A stretch of DNA of 64,000 nucleotides from Lactiplantibacillus brownii (GCF_031085375.1 NZ_JAVCWF010000001.1:2170001-2234000); one strand, 5' to 3'; shown: positions 47,638 through 56,938, counted from the stretch's first letter. Numbers and translations are program-made. The notes: generated from the sequence alone by a model not told the origin.

Positions 47638-48577
47638 TTGCGGCATCCTCCAATTGTTGGGCATCTAATAAGCCTCGTTGAACCAAAATGTGTGCGACCA
47701 TCGCCATGCGCATATACATCCCGTTCGTCATTTGCTGGAAAATTCGTGATTGTGGTGACTCTACTAAATCGCTGGCAATCTCAACGCCCCGGTTGACGGG
47801 CGCGGGATGCATGATAATCGCTTGCGCAGGTAATTTTGCGGCGCGCGCTTTAGTTAAGCCGTACCTTTCGTGATAAGTCGTTGCATCGAACGCTTCATTG
47901 TTTGTTTGCGTAAGCCGTTCGTGTTGCACCCGTAACAACATCATGACATCAACTTGACCAACTAAGTCATCGATGGGCAAATACGTGCCATACGCCGCAA
48001 AATCATCGTTGAACCACGCTGCGGGACCACTAAAGTAGACTTGAGCCCCCAGTTGCGTCAGGAGGCTCATATTCGAACGCGCCACCCGTGAATGTTGTAA
48101 ATCACCGACAATCGCCACCTTTAAGCCGTCAAAGTGGCCGAATTCCTCATAGATCGTCAACATATCCAGCAGTGATTGTGACGGATGTTGACCGCTGCCA
48201 TCACCGGCATTGATCAAACTGATCGGCAACTTGGCATCCAGTAGTGGTTGATAATAGTTATCTTGCGGATGACGGATGACTGCCAGATCGACCCCGATTG
48301 CTTGGATCGTGCGTAAGGTATCTAACAAACTTTCACCCTTCGTGACCGAACTCGTTTTTGGGTCGAACGGAATCACTTGCATCCCTAAACGCCGTTCCGC
48401 CATTTCGAAACTGGTATGGGTCCGCGTGCTATTTTCGAAAAAGAGATTCATCGCATAGGCTGGCCGCTTTAACTGCACCGTTAAGCCCTGCTTAAACGCT
48501 TGAGCTAATTTGATGAAATGAAGCACATCTGGATTTGAGAATTGGTCCACACTCACAATATAATTTGTTGCTTGCAT
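47621..48577 (-). CDS. pyrB: Aspartate carbamoyltransferase catalytic subunit
   Basis: 318 aa. It condenses aspartate and carbamoyl phosphate, the committed step. Carbamoyl-phosphate site [13 protein letters not shown] and the later [11 protein letters not shown] are visible. ATG 48577 follows TAAGGAGACGCAAAG. No pyrI regulatory subunit is present; as in other Firmicutes, control is at transcription, through the attenuator directly upstream. Confidence 0.96.
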   Translation of the reverse strand: MQATNYIVSVDQFSNPDVLHFIKLAQAFKQGLTVQLKRPAYAMNLFFENSTRTHTSFEMAERRLGMQVIPFDPKTSSVTKGESLLDTLRTIQAIGVDLAVIRHPQDNYYQPLLDAKLPISLINAGDGSGQHPSQSLLDMLTIYEEFGHFDGLKVAIVGDLQHSRVARSNMSLLTQLGAQVYFSGPAAWFNDDFAAYGTYLPIDDLVGQVDVMMLLRVQHERLTQTNNEAFDATTYHERYGLTKARAAKLPAQAIIMHPAPVNRGVEIASDLVESPQSRIFQQMTNGMYMRMAMVAHILVQRGLLDAQQLEDAANVNFN

Positions 48578-48597
48578 CTTTGCGTCTCCTTAGGTTT

Positions 48598-48704
48598 TAA
48601 AAAAAGTCTAACCACCGTGCAAAAAATATTTGCAAAGAGGTTAGACTCCGATTAAGCGGCCACGCATGGCCAAACCGTTTCGTTCCTCTCTGGAAACAAT
48701 TAAA
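48598..48704 (-). promoter_or_regulatory. PyrR-dependent attenuator between pyrR and pyrB
   Basis: On the minus strand a PyrR-site core TCCAGAGAGG (48694-48685) precedes a terminator GTCTAACC...GGTTAGAC with T8 (48647-48598). With UMP-bound PyrR the terminator should form. Confidence 0.9.
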
Positions 48705-48723
48705 TGGTTAGTTATTCAATTTA

Positions 48724-49385
<662 letters not shown>

Positions 49386-49413
49386 AATTTAAAGGTGCTG
49401 TTTAATTGAAATA

Positions 49414-49442
49414 AGTGTAACCAAATGTTGCATGACTGTCAA
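49414..49442 (-). promoter_or_regulatory. pyr operon promoter
   Basis: On the minus strand TTGACA (49442-49437), 17 bp, TACACT (49419-49414), placing the start just before the first attenuator. Confidence 0.85.
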
Positions 49443-49513
49443 GGAAAAATCAGTGAAAGTCACTATTCTAGTAATTTCCAGCACGCCGATGCCATCATTG
49501 TTAAAATGACGCA

Positions 49514-49613
49514 TTAATTGTCCGTCTCCGTTGACCAGTACGTTTGCTGTGAGGCAGACCTGCAGCCAAAGCTCGGTCTGCAGGGCAAACGAACTGGTCC
49601 ACTCCGACGTTAA
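49514..49613 (-). repeat. Structured repeat, type A (copy 4, one-hairpin form)
   Basis: Read on the minus strand: GTCGGAGTGGACCAGT ... ACTGGTCAACGGAGAC, with GCAGACC/GGTCTGC inside. It ends about 70 bp upstream of the pyr promoter. Confidence 0.85.
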
Positions 49614-49781
49614 ATAGTGGTTCGAAAAGCTACGATGCACTAGAAATGATATTTATAGCTAATTTGATAGCAACTTGTAAGAAAATTAAGCCTAGTCAAG
49701 AATGTAAGTTAACCGTAAACGCATGATTCAGCTAAAACTGATTTTGAGTTCTACTCCAAGTGCAGACGCAAGTTTAGATAA

Positions 49782-50832
49782 CGCGTAGTGCTAGTTCCGT
49801 AATATTTCTAGTGAAGCACTAATTTATGCTAAGTCCGCTTTTACCTTGAGCTAGATTGCTATGAACCTTGATAATGTTCCATAAAAATAGTGCCGCTAAT
49901 CGGCTACCTAGGCCGATTAGCGTTCGGGTTCCAGGATGTTCAAAATGGCCAACGATATTCAAATTATTAAAACCTGTTTCAATATATCGTCGTTGATTTT
50001 TTAGAAATGAGGAATTTATATGATCTGTTTTCCTCATGTTCTTTCGCAGTGGAAACCAGAAGTTGATTCCTTGTGATTTTAATCGTTCTTGAAGCTTCCG
50101 GCTCAAGTATCCGCCGTCTGCTAAGACTTGATGAGCCGGTGCTTCTCGTAAAAGCTCTTCAACTGGTTTTCTATCATCAACGTTTGCTGGTGTCAGTTCC
50201 CAGTTCACAAAATAACCGTCATTATCCATCACCGCATGTAGCTTGAAGCCATAATAATATAGTTGCTTGGTTGCGTTATAGCCTTTATGAGCTACACCTC
50301 GTAAGACTTTTGCTTGATTACTTCGTCTTGCTGAGACCAAAGTGATTGGGGCACTATCAATGATTTCATAAGTGCTGCCATGCCGATATCGCTTCAATAG
50401 ATACTGACGGATCAACTTCATTATTTGAAGAAGGTCGCGACACCGACGATTGTAACGACTTCGTTCTGGAACAACCACTCCGGAAGCCGCCAAAGTTTGA
50501 TGGAAGTGGGTTTCTGAAGGGTCACGTAACGCTATTCGCGCAAGCATACAAGCGATAATCGTGACGTCATTAACTTTTAGTTGACGATAATTTTGACGAA
50601 AACGAAATCTTTTTGGCAATAGTTGGTAAATTGGTGTAATTATTTTGATGAATTCTTGGACGGTTGCTTGAATTAAATTGAATTTTGGGATAGCTTTAAG
50701 GAGGCCTTGCATTTACGGTTCTTCTTTCTGGGTTTAGTCACCTTAGAAGCTACCGCAAATGCGGGCTTTTTGCATATAATTTGATTTAATCAATGAACTA
50801 TCCGACAAATGTTACAAGACTAGCACTACGCG
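49782..50832 (-). mobile_element. IS982-family-like insertion sequence
   Basis: A 1051-bp element with perfect 14-bp terminal inverted repeats CGCGTAGTGCTAGT (49782-49795; complement 50819-50832). It is flanked by 8-bp direct repeats TTAGATAA (49774-49781 and 50833-50840) and holds one transposase gene. The intact ends and target duplication indicate a fairly recent insertion. Confidence 0.9.
49819..50712 (-). CDS. IS982-like DDE transposase
   Basis: 297 aa. A DDE catalytic triad is readable as YEIIDSAPITL, HQVLADGGYLS and RRYIETGFNNLN, with the short spacing of IS4/IS5-like and IS982 enzymes. The N-terminal helical part contains FRQNYRQLKVNDVTIIACML. The gene fills the element and appears intact, with ATG 50712 after GAAAGAAGAACCG. 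The family call is by sequence pattern; exact IS name unknown. Confidence 0.85.
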   Translation of the reverse strand: MQGLLKAIPKFNLIQATVQEFIKIITPIYQLLPKRFRFRQNYRQLKVNDVTIIACMLARIALRDPSETHFHQTLAASGVVVPERSRYNRRCRDLLQIMKLIRQYLLKRYRHGSTYEIIDSAPITLVSARRSNQAKVLRGVAHKGYNATKQLYYYGFKLHAVMDNDGYFVNWELTPANVDDRKPVEELLREAPAHQVLADGGYLSRKLQERLKSQGINFWFPLRKNMRKTDHINSSFLKNQRRYIETGFNNLNIVGHFEHPGTRTLIGLGSRLAALFLWNIIKVHSNLAQGKSGLSIN

Positions 50833-51062
50833 TTAGATAAAGTGTCAATACTAGTATTCGAACCACGTTCAGTTCTGGCAACTGTTGACTGTGGTAACCC
50901 AGCCTTGAAAGCAAGCGCCTTTTTAGTCATCCCAGCCCGTTCCCGTGCTTGCATCACCGCGACTGCAATGGATTGCTTGGCTACCTCAGCATCATATCCT
51001 ATCTTGAATTCGGGATCTTTTAGTGCTTCCTTTAAGAAGTCATCTAATCTTATTACTGTCAT

Positions 51063-51523
51063 GATCTACTCCTCCTGATAGTCTTTTAAAATCAAATAGA
51101 CCTACTGAATCCGATTTTTGGGTATCTTCTTCATGAAACTTATGAAAAGCCATCATATAGTCATCGATGGCAAGAAACTATATTCTGTCTGATATTATCG
51201 TCATTCTTTAATCTTAATTCAAACCAAACTTAATGTGACGATGAGAATAAAATAACCTTCTTCTAAAATCCGAGATTGCATTCTCATCAGTAAATCTGTA
51301 AACACAAGTAATCATTTAATTGAAATAATCTGACTCCTATGGGATGACGACTTCGGTTGGTGAAATGCCCATCTATAGCCTGCTTTGTTTGCTAGACTAA
51401 AGCTGATTGAATCGTCTAAATATTTTGCAATTGAGGTTTATATTATGATGAGAAAAAGGTTGAAAGTTAAAAATTGCCGGTCTGCACCACTACGTCAACA
51501 ATCCGGTAATGAAAACTAGTCGA
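51063..51523. other. Accessory intergenic region without a recognisable gene
   Basis: Upstream of the antitoxin gene, where a HigB-like toxin would be expected, the minus strand shows only short open stretches broken by stops. One of about 40 codons overlaps the antitoxin start but matches no toxin I know. It may be a decayed toxin. Confidence 0.5.
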
Positions 51524-51727
51524 CTACTGCCGTTTCCGGTTGTTGCCGATAACATGCGGACGAGGGACCGGTTCAAGCCATAGAAACGTCTTGAACCTCG
51601 CCCGGAAACTTTGCCAAAGCCGCAAATCTCCCGGACCGTCCGTGGTGTAAGACCGGCAAAAGAACGCCGGTCAAACACTACCTGCACGTCCGATGCTATC
51701 AGCAACAACCTCCAGCTAAGTCAGTAG
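51524..51727 (-). repeat. Structured repeat, type C (three hairpins)
   Basis: CTACTG/CAGTAG closes the outside; then comes a TCC/TCC internal loop (GGA/GGA on the minus strand) and GGTTGTTGC (51538-51546)/GCAACAACC (51702-51710), continuing through GCGGACG/CGTCCG. Inside are GGTTCAAG/CTTGAACC, CCGG..TTTGC/GCAAA..CCGG and GACCGGC/GCCGGTC. Confidence 0.8.
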
Positions 51728-51737
51728 CTATTTATGC

Positions 51738-51916
51738 TTAGCGGAGTCAGTCAAAATCGGTGTGCGGTGTCGACGAGATTAATCGGCGTTCTTGGCTGAC
51801 TAATCTCACGGGGCAATTCAAAGACGTGTTTTGTCGGCTTGGAATTGAGGCGTCAGACCGTACCTTGGCTGGCGCCGTCCCCCACAGCACACCGATTTTG
51901 ACTGACGGAGCGCTAA
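51738..51916 (+). repeat. Structured repeat, type D (three hairpins)
   Basis: TTAGC/GCTAA, a GGA/GGA internal loop (51743-51745, 51907-51909), then a perfect 20-bp stem GTCAGTCAAAATCGGTGTGC (51746-51765 with 51887-51906). Inside: GAGATTA/TAATCTC, CAATTC/GAATTG and GGCGTCAG/CTGGCGCC. Open frames across it on both strands are by-products of the palindrome. Confidence 0.85.
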
Positions 51917-52141
51917 ATTTAGGTAAGTCTATTTTAGGCTTATGGGTTACCGATACGACAACATTTGTGGTGCTTTTGAGTCTTTCAACCTTTAGATTTA
52001 TAGCTAAAAACGAAAAAGCCACTAAATGTTCACTGCCAAATTATTGACACCTAATGACCAACAGATACGGCTTTAAAATTTAGTTAATAAGTAATATAGT
52101 TGATCAATTAATATTTCTTTAACCTTTTTCTCATTTAATTA
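51917..52141. other. AT-rich spacer upstream of pucR
   Basis: No gene seen. A 13-nt direct repeat ACTGCCAAATTAT occurs at 52032 and 52149, the second inside the pucR promoter. AACCTTTTTCTCAT at 52121-52134 is an inverted copy of 51448-51461 on the other side of the C and D repeats. Confidence 0.5.
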
Positions 52142-52170
52142 TAGTCAAACTGCCAAATTATCGGTATACT
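52142..52170 (+). promoter_or_regulatory. pucR promoter
   Basis: TAGTCA, 17 bp, TATACT, with one copy of the ACTGCCAAATTAT repeat in the spacer. Confidence 0.55.
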
Positions 52171-52207
52171 ACTTGTGAAGGATAACTAATTCTAGGGGGG
52201 ACGTGCC

Positions 52208-53797
52208 ATGCGTTTACAGACATTATTAAATACGCCATCAATGCGTCAGATGCGGGTAATCGCGGGTGAACGTGGGCTCAATCGGGAAATCAACAATATT
52301 GGGATGATTGAATCACCTGACATTGCGGACTATTTGAAAGCCCATCAATTTCTGATCACCAACGGCTATCCTTTCATCAATACGACTACGGACCCAACAG
52401 CCTTGATCACAGCAATGCAGGCCGCTAATTGTGCCGGACTAGGCTTTAAAGACCAACGTTATTTAGATCACATGCCGCAAGCAGTGTTGGACTTAGCCGA
52501 CCAACTTAACTTTCCAATTATTGTGACGCCAGCCGACGAATTGATTTCAGAAACGATGCGCAAAATGCTCACCATTATTTTAAAATCACAGACTGACGAG
52601 CTAAGCCATATCGTCAAAGTTAATCAAACCCTAGCCGACTTCTTATTAAAAGATCCGTCACACGCAACCGTACTGAATAAATGTAGCGAACTCATCGACC
52701 ATCCACTCTTTTTAATGGACAGCCATTTTCGAGTCGTGAGTGCGTCACAAACGTTGCCCATGACTCGCGATAGTCTCACCGATTATTTGCGCAATCAGAC
52801 TCATATTGACTATTTCAAGCTACATACGCGCCTAAATTTAACCTATCACGGCCAAGCACTCACCATCATTCCGCTATTCTCGGCTTATAAGGAAAATAAA
52901 GCCTTTGTCGGCGTACTCCAACTGGATGCCGACAACTCGACTGATCAGATGCTGACCCAAGTCGTCATCAATACCTTAAGTTTCGTGAACAGTCGGGTCG
53001 ACATGTTGAACGAATCTGCCTTCCGAAATCAAAGTGGTTTCTATTTGAATGTCATGGATGGCGGCATTTCCAACGACCTCGTGAACAAGACACTCAAAGC
53101 TCGTCAGATTGAACCAACGACTAAATTTCACTGTGCCACCATTTTAGTGACGACCCATCATCAAACCCTGCTCAGTAACCAATTGTTGGAACAAGTCCAA
53201 CAACTCACACTCTGGTTTATCAAGGAGTATCAAACGCCAGTCATTGCCTTTTCACTCAAACAACAACTGGTCCTGCTGATCAATGACGCCCAAAATGCCC
53301 AACACTTTTTAACCGCACTCGTGGACTTTATTCAACCCAAATTGGATAAACAAGCTCGCTTAATTGCTGGTTACAGCTACTCAACTTTACCACTTACGGA
53401 ACTCGCAACGATTTACAATGAAGCTGCCGAAGCCTTGGCGTTGAGCCAAAACAGTCCACATGCGGTGACAATCTATCGGCCGAAATACGTCAAAGAATTA
53501 ATTTCCTTAATACCGGAAAATGAAGCAAAGTCATTCGTCGAACGTGTCTTAGGCGGACTAGTGGGTGGCGTCAGCGCCAATGAGCAATTGAATTTATTGA
53601 ACACGCTCTATGGCTACTTTTACTACCATCAAAACATTGCCGAAGTTGCCGGCCATTTATCGATTCATCGTAACACCGTGATTTATCGTTTAAAGAAGAT
53701 CGAAAAAATGTTAACCCTGAATCTCGATGATCCTGAACAGACTCAAACGTTAGAAATGGCCGTCCTTCTTTGGCATAATCAAGTCAAACAAAAGTGA
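52208..53797 (+). CDS. PucR-family transcriptional regulator
   Basis: 529 aa. The N-terminal PucR/purine-catabolism domain (~1-125, MRVIAGERGLNREINNIGMIESPDI) is followed by a GGDEF-related central region and a C-terminal HTH_30 (IAEVAGHLSIHRNTVIYRLKKIEKML, near 490). B. subtilis PucR controls purine degradation and transport. Here it lies just upstream of two purine permeases on the same strand, which are its likely targets. ATG 52208 follows TAGGGGGGACGTGCC. Confidence 0.88.
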   Translation: MRLQTLLNTPSMRQMRVIAGERGLNREINNIGMIESPDIADYLKAHQFLITNGYPFINTTTDPTALITAMQAANCAGLGFKDQRYLDHMPQAVLDLADQLNFPIIVTPADELISETMRKMLTIILKSQTDELSHIVKVNQTLADFLLKDPSHATVLNKCSELIDHPLFLMDSHFRVVSASQTLPMTRDSLTDYLRNQTHIDYFKLHTRLNLTYHGQALTIIPLFSAYKENKAFVGVLQLDADNSTDQMLTQVVINTLSFVNSRVDMLNESAFRNQSGFYLNVMDGGISNDLVNKTLKARQIEPTTKFHCATILVTTHHQTLLSNQLLEQVQQLTLWFIKEYQTPVIAFSLKQQLVLLINDAQNAQHFLTALVDFIQPKLDKQARLIAGYSYSTLPLTELATIYNEAAEALALSQNSPHAVTIYRPKYVKELISLIPENEAKSFVERVLGGLVGGVSANEQLNLLNTLYGYFYYHQNIAEVAGHLSIHRNTVIYRLKKIEKMLTLNLDDPEQTQTLEMAVLLWHNQVKQK

Positions 53798-53910
53798 ACG
53801 TTTACATTTTCGGGACGAGTAAAGTTAGCTATTTCACGAACATTAATTTGTTCGATTCTCATTGTCTTCGGTTTTCATCTATGTTAAGATTATCCCATTC
53901 AAATACGAGT

Positions 53911-54019
53911 GATTGCCTATATAATGTCATGATATGGATGACGAGTTTCTACCCAGCGCCGTAAACGCTGGACTATAAGCAGACGAGGACATCCCGTTTG
54001 CCGGGGTGTCCTCTTTTTT
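53911..54019 (+). promoter_or_regulatory. Guanine-class purine riboswitch with terminator
   Basis: Conserved aptamer pieces in order: CTATATAAT, GATATGGATGACGAGTTTCTACC, CAGCGCCGTAAACGCTG, GACTATAAG. The loop-loop and junction signatures fit, and the C in GACTAT (rather than GATTAT) marks guanine/hypoxanthine specificity. The terminator GAGGACA..CCCG/CGGGG..TGTCCTC with T6 follows at 53984-54018. Ligand binding should switch off the downstream permease. Confidence 0.95.
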
Positions 54020-54052
54020 AGGCAATTTCGCAGAATTGAGGAGGAGAATTTT

Positions 54053-55390
54053 TTGAAAGAAACAGTGACTACTCCTAAAATCTCCAACGTCAAAGCGGCG
54101 ATTTTAGGATTTCAACATTTGTTAGCGATGTACTCTGGCGACGTCCTAGTCCCACTATTAATTGGGGCCGCACTTCACTTTAGTACTGAACAGATGACTT
54201 ACTTAGTTTCAATTGATATTTTCATGTGTGGAATCGCCACATTTCTACAATTAAAACGCACGCCGATGACTGGGATTGGCCTCCCCGTCGTGCTAGGTTG
54301 TGCGGTTCAGGCGGTTAATCCACTGATTCAAATCGGTCAAACATATGGCTTAGGCACGATGTACGGTTCAATTATCGGCGCCGGAATCTTTATTTTCTTG
54401 ATTGCGGGCCTCTTTTCTAAAATTAAAAGCCTCTTTCCCCCAGTCGTCACCGGGTCGTTGATTACAATCATCGGTTTTACCTTGATTCCCGTGGCGTTTG
54501 AAAACTTAGGTGGCGGTGACGCGACCGCTAAAAATTTCGGTAATTTACCCGCTTTAGGAATTGGCTTTCTGACTATTGCCATTATTTTATTAATCAGTGT
54601 CTTTGCCAAAGGGTTCATGAAATCTGTCGCCATTTTAGTTGGAATCTTAGTCGGAACGTTACTTGCCGGCATGTTCGGCATGGTCTCGCTGAAACCAGTC
54701 GCCGAAGCCAGCTGGTTTCACCTGCCAACGCTGTTCTACTTCGGCACCCCCAAGTTTGAATGGTCGTCCATTTTAACCATGATCTTAGTTTCCTTAACAA
54801 CGATGGTCGAATCAACCGGCGTTTTCTTCGCTTTAGGCGACATCACCGGTCGAAAAATTGAAGGTGATGATTTAAAACGGGGCTATCGTTCCGAAGGGAT
54901 TGCCGTGATCTTAGGCGGTTTGTTCAATACCTTCCCTTACTCGACTTTCTCAGAAAACGTCGGCGTGCTCCAACTTTCTGGAGTTAAAACACGAAAACCC
55001 ATCTATTTCTCGGCAGCTTTCTTAGTCGTTCTAGGGCTGTTACCGAAGATTGGTGCCTTGGCGACGGTTATTCCTGACCCGGTCCTCGGTGGTGCCATGG
55101 TTGTGATGTTCGGGATCGTTGGCATTCAAGGGATTCGGATGCTTGCCCAAGTTGATTTTCGTAATAACAACAACCTGTTAGTGGCAGCTGTCTCAATCGG
55201 TTTAGGTCTCGGTGTCACGGTGCAGACCAACATCTTCCAATTCCTACCAAACTCCCTGCAAATCATGCTCGGTAACGGTGTGGTCGTCGGAAGTTTAGCG
55301 GCTGTCTTACTTAATCTACTATTCAATCGTCATGCGGCTGAAAAAAAGATCGACGATGAATCGGTCGGCTTAAACGAAGAAAATCATTAA
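54053..55390 (+). CDS. pbuX: Xanthine/uracil permease, NCS2 family
   Basis: 445 aa with about 12-14 hydrophobic segments. NCS2 marks: GFQHLLAMYSGDVLVPLLIG in the first segment, and LTTMVESTGVFFALGDI in the NCS2 signature region. A proton-coupled nucleobase importer, probably for xanthine given the guanine riboswitch upstream; uracil cannot be excluded. TTG 54053 is the start, behind GAGGAGGAGAA. Confidence 0.9.
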   Translation: MKETVTTPKISNVKAAILGFQHLLAMYSGDVLVPLLIGAALHFSTEQMTYLVSIDIFMCGIATFLQLKRTPMTGIGLPVVLGCAVQAVNPLIQIGQTYGLGTMYGSIIGAGIFIFLIAGLFSKIKSLFPPVVTGSLITIIGFTLIPVAFENLGGGDATAKNFGNLPALGIGFLTIAIILLISVFAKGFMKSVAILVGILVGTLLAGMFGMVSLKPVAEASWFHLPTLFYFGTPKFEWSSILTMILVSLTTMVESTGVFFALGDITGRKIEGDDLKRGYRSEGIAVILGGLFNTFPYSTFSENVGVLQLSGVKTRKPIYFSAAFLVVLGLLPKIGALATVIPDPVLGGAMVVMFGIVGIQGIRMLAQVDFRNNNNLLVAAVSIGLGLGVTVQTNIFQFLPNSLQIMLGNGVVVGSLAAVLLNLLFNRHAAEKKIDDESVGLNEENH

Positions 55391-55404
55391 TTTTATAAAA
55401 AATA

Positions 55405-55447
55405 TGGACCGATCTTGTCGCGACAATTGCGATTGGACCGGTCTTTT
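55405..55447 (+). terminator. Terminator after pbuX
   Basis: GGACCGATC pairs imperfectly with GACCGGTC around TCGC/GCGA, then TTTTATTT. Confidence 0.65.
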
Positions 55448-55495
55448 ATTTGCATTGGTTTAGCATCACGGTAATTCTCCCCTACCATCCAAAAA

Positions 55496-55512
55496 CCAGT
55501 ATGTTATACTGG
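55496..55512 (+). promoter_or_regulatory. Promoter element with palindrome upstream of pbuG
   Basis: CCAGTAT-GTT-ATACTGG is a perfect 7-bp inverted repeat that contains an extended -10 (TGTTATACT). A repressor bound here would cover the promoter. Confidence 0.5.
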
Positions 55513-55559
55513 ATAATTGTTGAATTGTTAACCTTTTATAATGTAAGGAGCGGGACAAT

Positions 55560-56864
55560 ATCTTAGAGCAATTATTTCATTTAAAGCAACGACGCACTTC
55601 TGTCCGAGCTGAACTCATTGGTGGCTTAACCACTTTTCTAGCCATGTCGTACATTTTAGCGGTAAACCCCGAACTATTGGGCAGTGCCGGAATGAACAAA
55701 ACTGCGGTCTTCACGGCCACTGTTTTGGCGGCAATCGTTGGTTGTTTATTAATGGGACTGGTCGCAAACTTTCCAGTCGCCCTCGCACCCGGAATGGGAC
55801 TTAACGCGTTCTTCACGTATACGGTCGTGCAAGAATGGCACATTCCTTGGCAAACCGCTTTAGCCGGCGTTTTCGTGGCTGGGATACTGTTTATTCTCCT
55901 AACACTTTCTAAGTTACGAGATAAATTGATCAACTTGATTCCTAGCGCCCTCAAATATGCCGTTTCTGCGGGGATTGGCCTTTTCATCGCTTTCTCCGGT
56001 TTACAGACTTCCGGCATTATCGTCGCCAGCAAATCCAATGCAGTCGCGTTAGGTAATTTGCACAGTCCAACCGTGTTACTGGCGATCTTCGGGATCATCG
56101 TTGGTGTCATGTTAGTGACAGCCAATGTGACCGGCGGGATTTTCTGGGGAATGTTCATCACTGCTGTGGTCGGGATGATTTTTAAAGTCATTCCACTACC
56201 CACTGGCATCATTAGTGGCGTCCCCAGTGTTCAACCAATCTTTGGGCAAGCGGTCACGCATTTAACAGACATTAACTCGTTTCAAATGATTATCGTTATT
56301 TTAACCTTCTTCATCATCGGTCTGTTTGATACATCTGGTACTTTGGTCGGCGTTGCCACTGAAGCCGGCATGGTCAATCATGACACCGGTGAAGTCAAAG
56401 GTGTTGGTAAAGCCTTGTTTAGTGGCGCTTTAGCTACTACCATTGGCGCAATCTTTGGGACATCTCCAACTACGGCCTATGTGGAATCTACTTCTGGCGT
56501 GGCCGTTGGGGCACGAACTGGCTTATCATCCGTCGTAGTCGCTGTATTATTCGCCATTGCGGCTTTCTTCTCCCCACTTTTATCCGTGATCACGTCGGCC
56601 GTCACGGCTTCGGCGCTGATTATCGTTGGGATCTTAATGTTATCAAATGTACAATATATTGATTGGACGAAGTTTGAAATTGCCGTGCCCGCCTTCTTTA
56701 CCATGATCATGATGCTGTTAACTTACAGTATTTCCGAAGGCTTGGCCGTTGGCTTCATCTTCTACCCAATCACCATGACGGTTAAGGGCCGTTGGCGTGA
56801 AGTTAATGCGCTGATGTGGACCATGATGATCGTCTTCATCGCTTACTTTGCCTTTGTCGCCTAA
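55560..56864 (+). CDS. pbuG: Hypoxanthine/guanine (or adenine) permease, AzgA/PbuG type; probable AUC start
   Basis: 434 aa if started at ATC 55560. AzgA-family marks: GGLTTFLAMSYILAVNP in segment 1, APGMGLNAFFTYTVV, and FDTSGTLVGVATEAG. The frame is open back to a TAA, and between that stop and ATG 55644 there is no ATG, GTG, TTG or CTG; starting at 55644 would delete the N-terminus and half of the first membrane segment. AAGGAG lies 9 nt before ATC 55560, followed by LEQLFHLKQRRTSVRAELI as expected of the family. AUC initiation, or loss of an ATG by mutation, is therefore inferred. Confidence 0.85.
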   Translation: MLEQLFHLKQRRTSVRAELIGGLTTFLAMSYILAVNPELLGSAGMNKTAVFTATVLAAIVGCLLMGLVANFPVALAPGMGLNAFFTYTVVQEWHIPWQTALAGVFVAGILFILLTLSKLRDKLINLIPSALKYAVSAGIGLFIAFSGLQTSGIIVASKSNAVALGNLHSPTVLLAIFGIIVGVMLVTANVTGGIFWGMFITAVVGMIFKVIPLPTGIISGVPSVQPIFGQAVTHLTDINSFQMIIVILTFFIIGLFDTSGTLVGVATEAGMVNHDTGEVKGVGKALFSGALATTIGAIFGTSPTTAYVESTSGVAVGARTGLSSVVVAVLFAIAAFFSPLLSVITSAVTASALIIVGILMLSNVQYIDWTKFEIAVPAFFTMIMMLLTYSISEGLAVGFIFYPITMTVKGRWREVNALMWTMMIVFIAYFAFVA

Positions 56865-56891
56865 AAAAGTTTTGTTTCAACCCTATGAACA

Positions 56892-56938
56892 GAAAAAAGG
56901 ATTCAGAAATTTGTCGTAAATTTCTGAATCCTTTTTAA
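56892..56938. terminator. Bidirectional terminator after pbuG
   Basis: AAAAAGGATTCAGAAATTT pairs perfectly with AAATTTCTGAATCCTTTTT. Confidence 0.95.

Larger units (their letters stand above)
49728..51062 (-). pseudogene. XRE-family antitoxin gene interrupted by the IS
   Basis: The 5' part (51062-50833) encodes MTVIRLDDFLKEALKDPEF and a helix-turn-helix (MTKKALAFKAGLPQSTVAR), typical of HigA-like antitoxins. On the other side of the insertion the frame resumes as LSKLASALGVELKISFS and a stop (to 49728). Removing the IS and one target copy restores an exact 92-codon frame. ATG 51062 follows CAGGAGGAGTAGATC. As it stands the protein is cut after the helix-turn-helix (IDTLSNA-stop). No toxin gene is recognisable beside it. 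Confidence 0.88.

Noticed and set aside
49389..49640. 83-codon minus frame upstream of pyrR
   Set aside because: It covers the pyr promoter and a type A repeat; low-quality translation.
51063..51480. HigB-type toxin gene upstream of the antitoxin
   Set aside because: The minus strand holds only short open stretches with stops, and none resembles RelE/HigB.
51747..52047. Overlapping open frames on both strands (about 91 and 95 codons)
   Set aside because: They run through the 20-bp palindrome arms and hairpins of element D; no ribosome site and no protein-like composition.
55644..56864. Starting the PbuG permease at ATG 55644
   Set aside because: It would remove the conserved N-terminus and half of the first membrane segment, and there is no ribosome site before that ATG.
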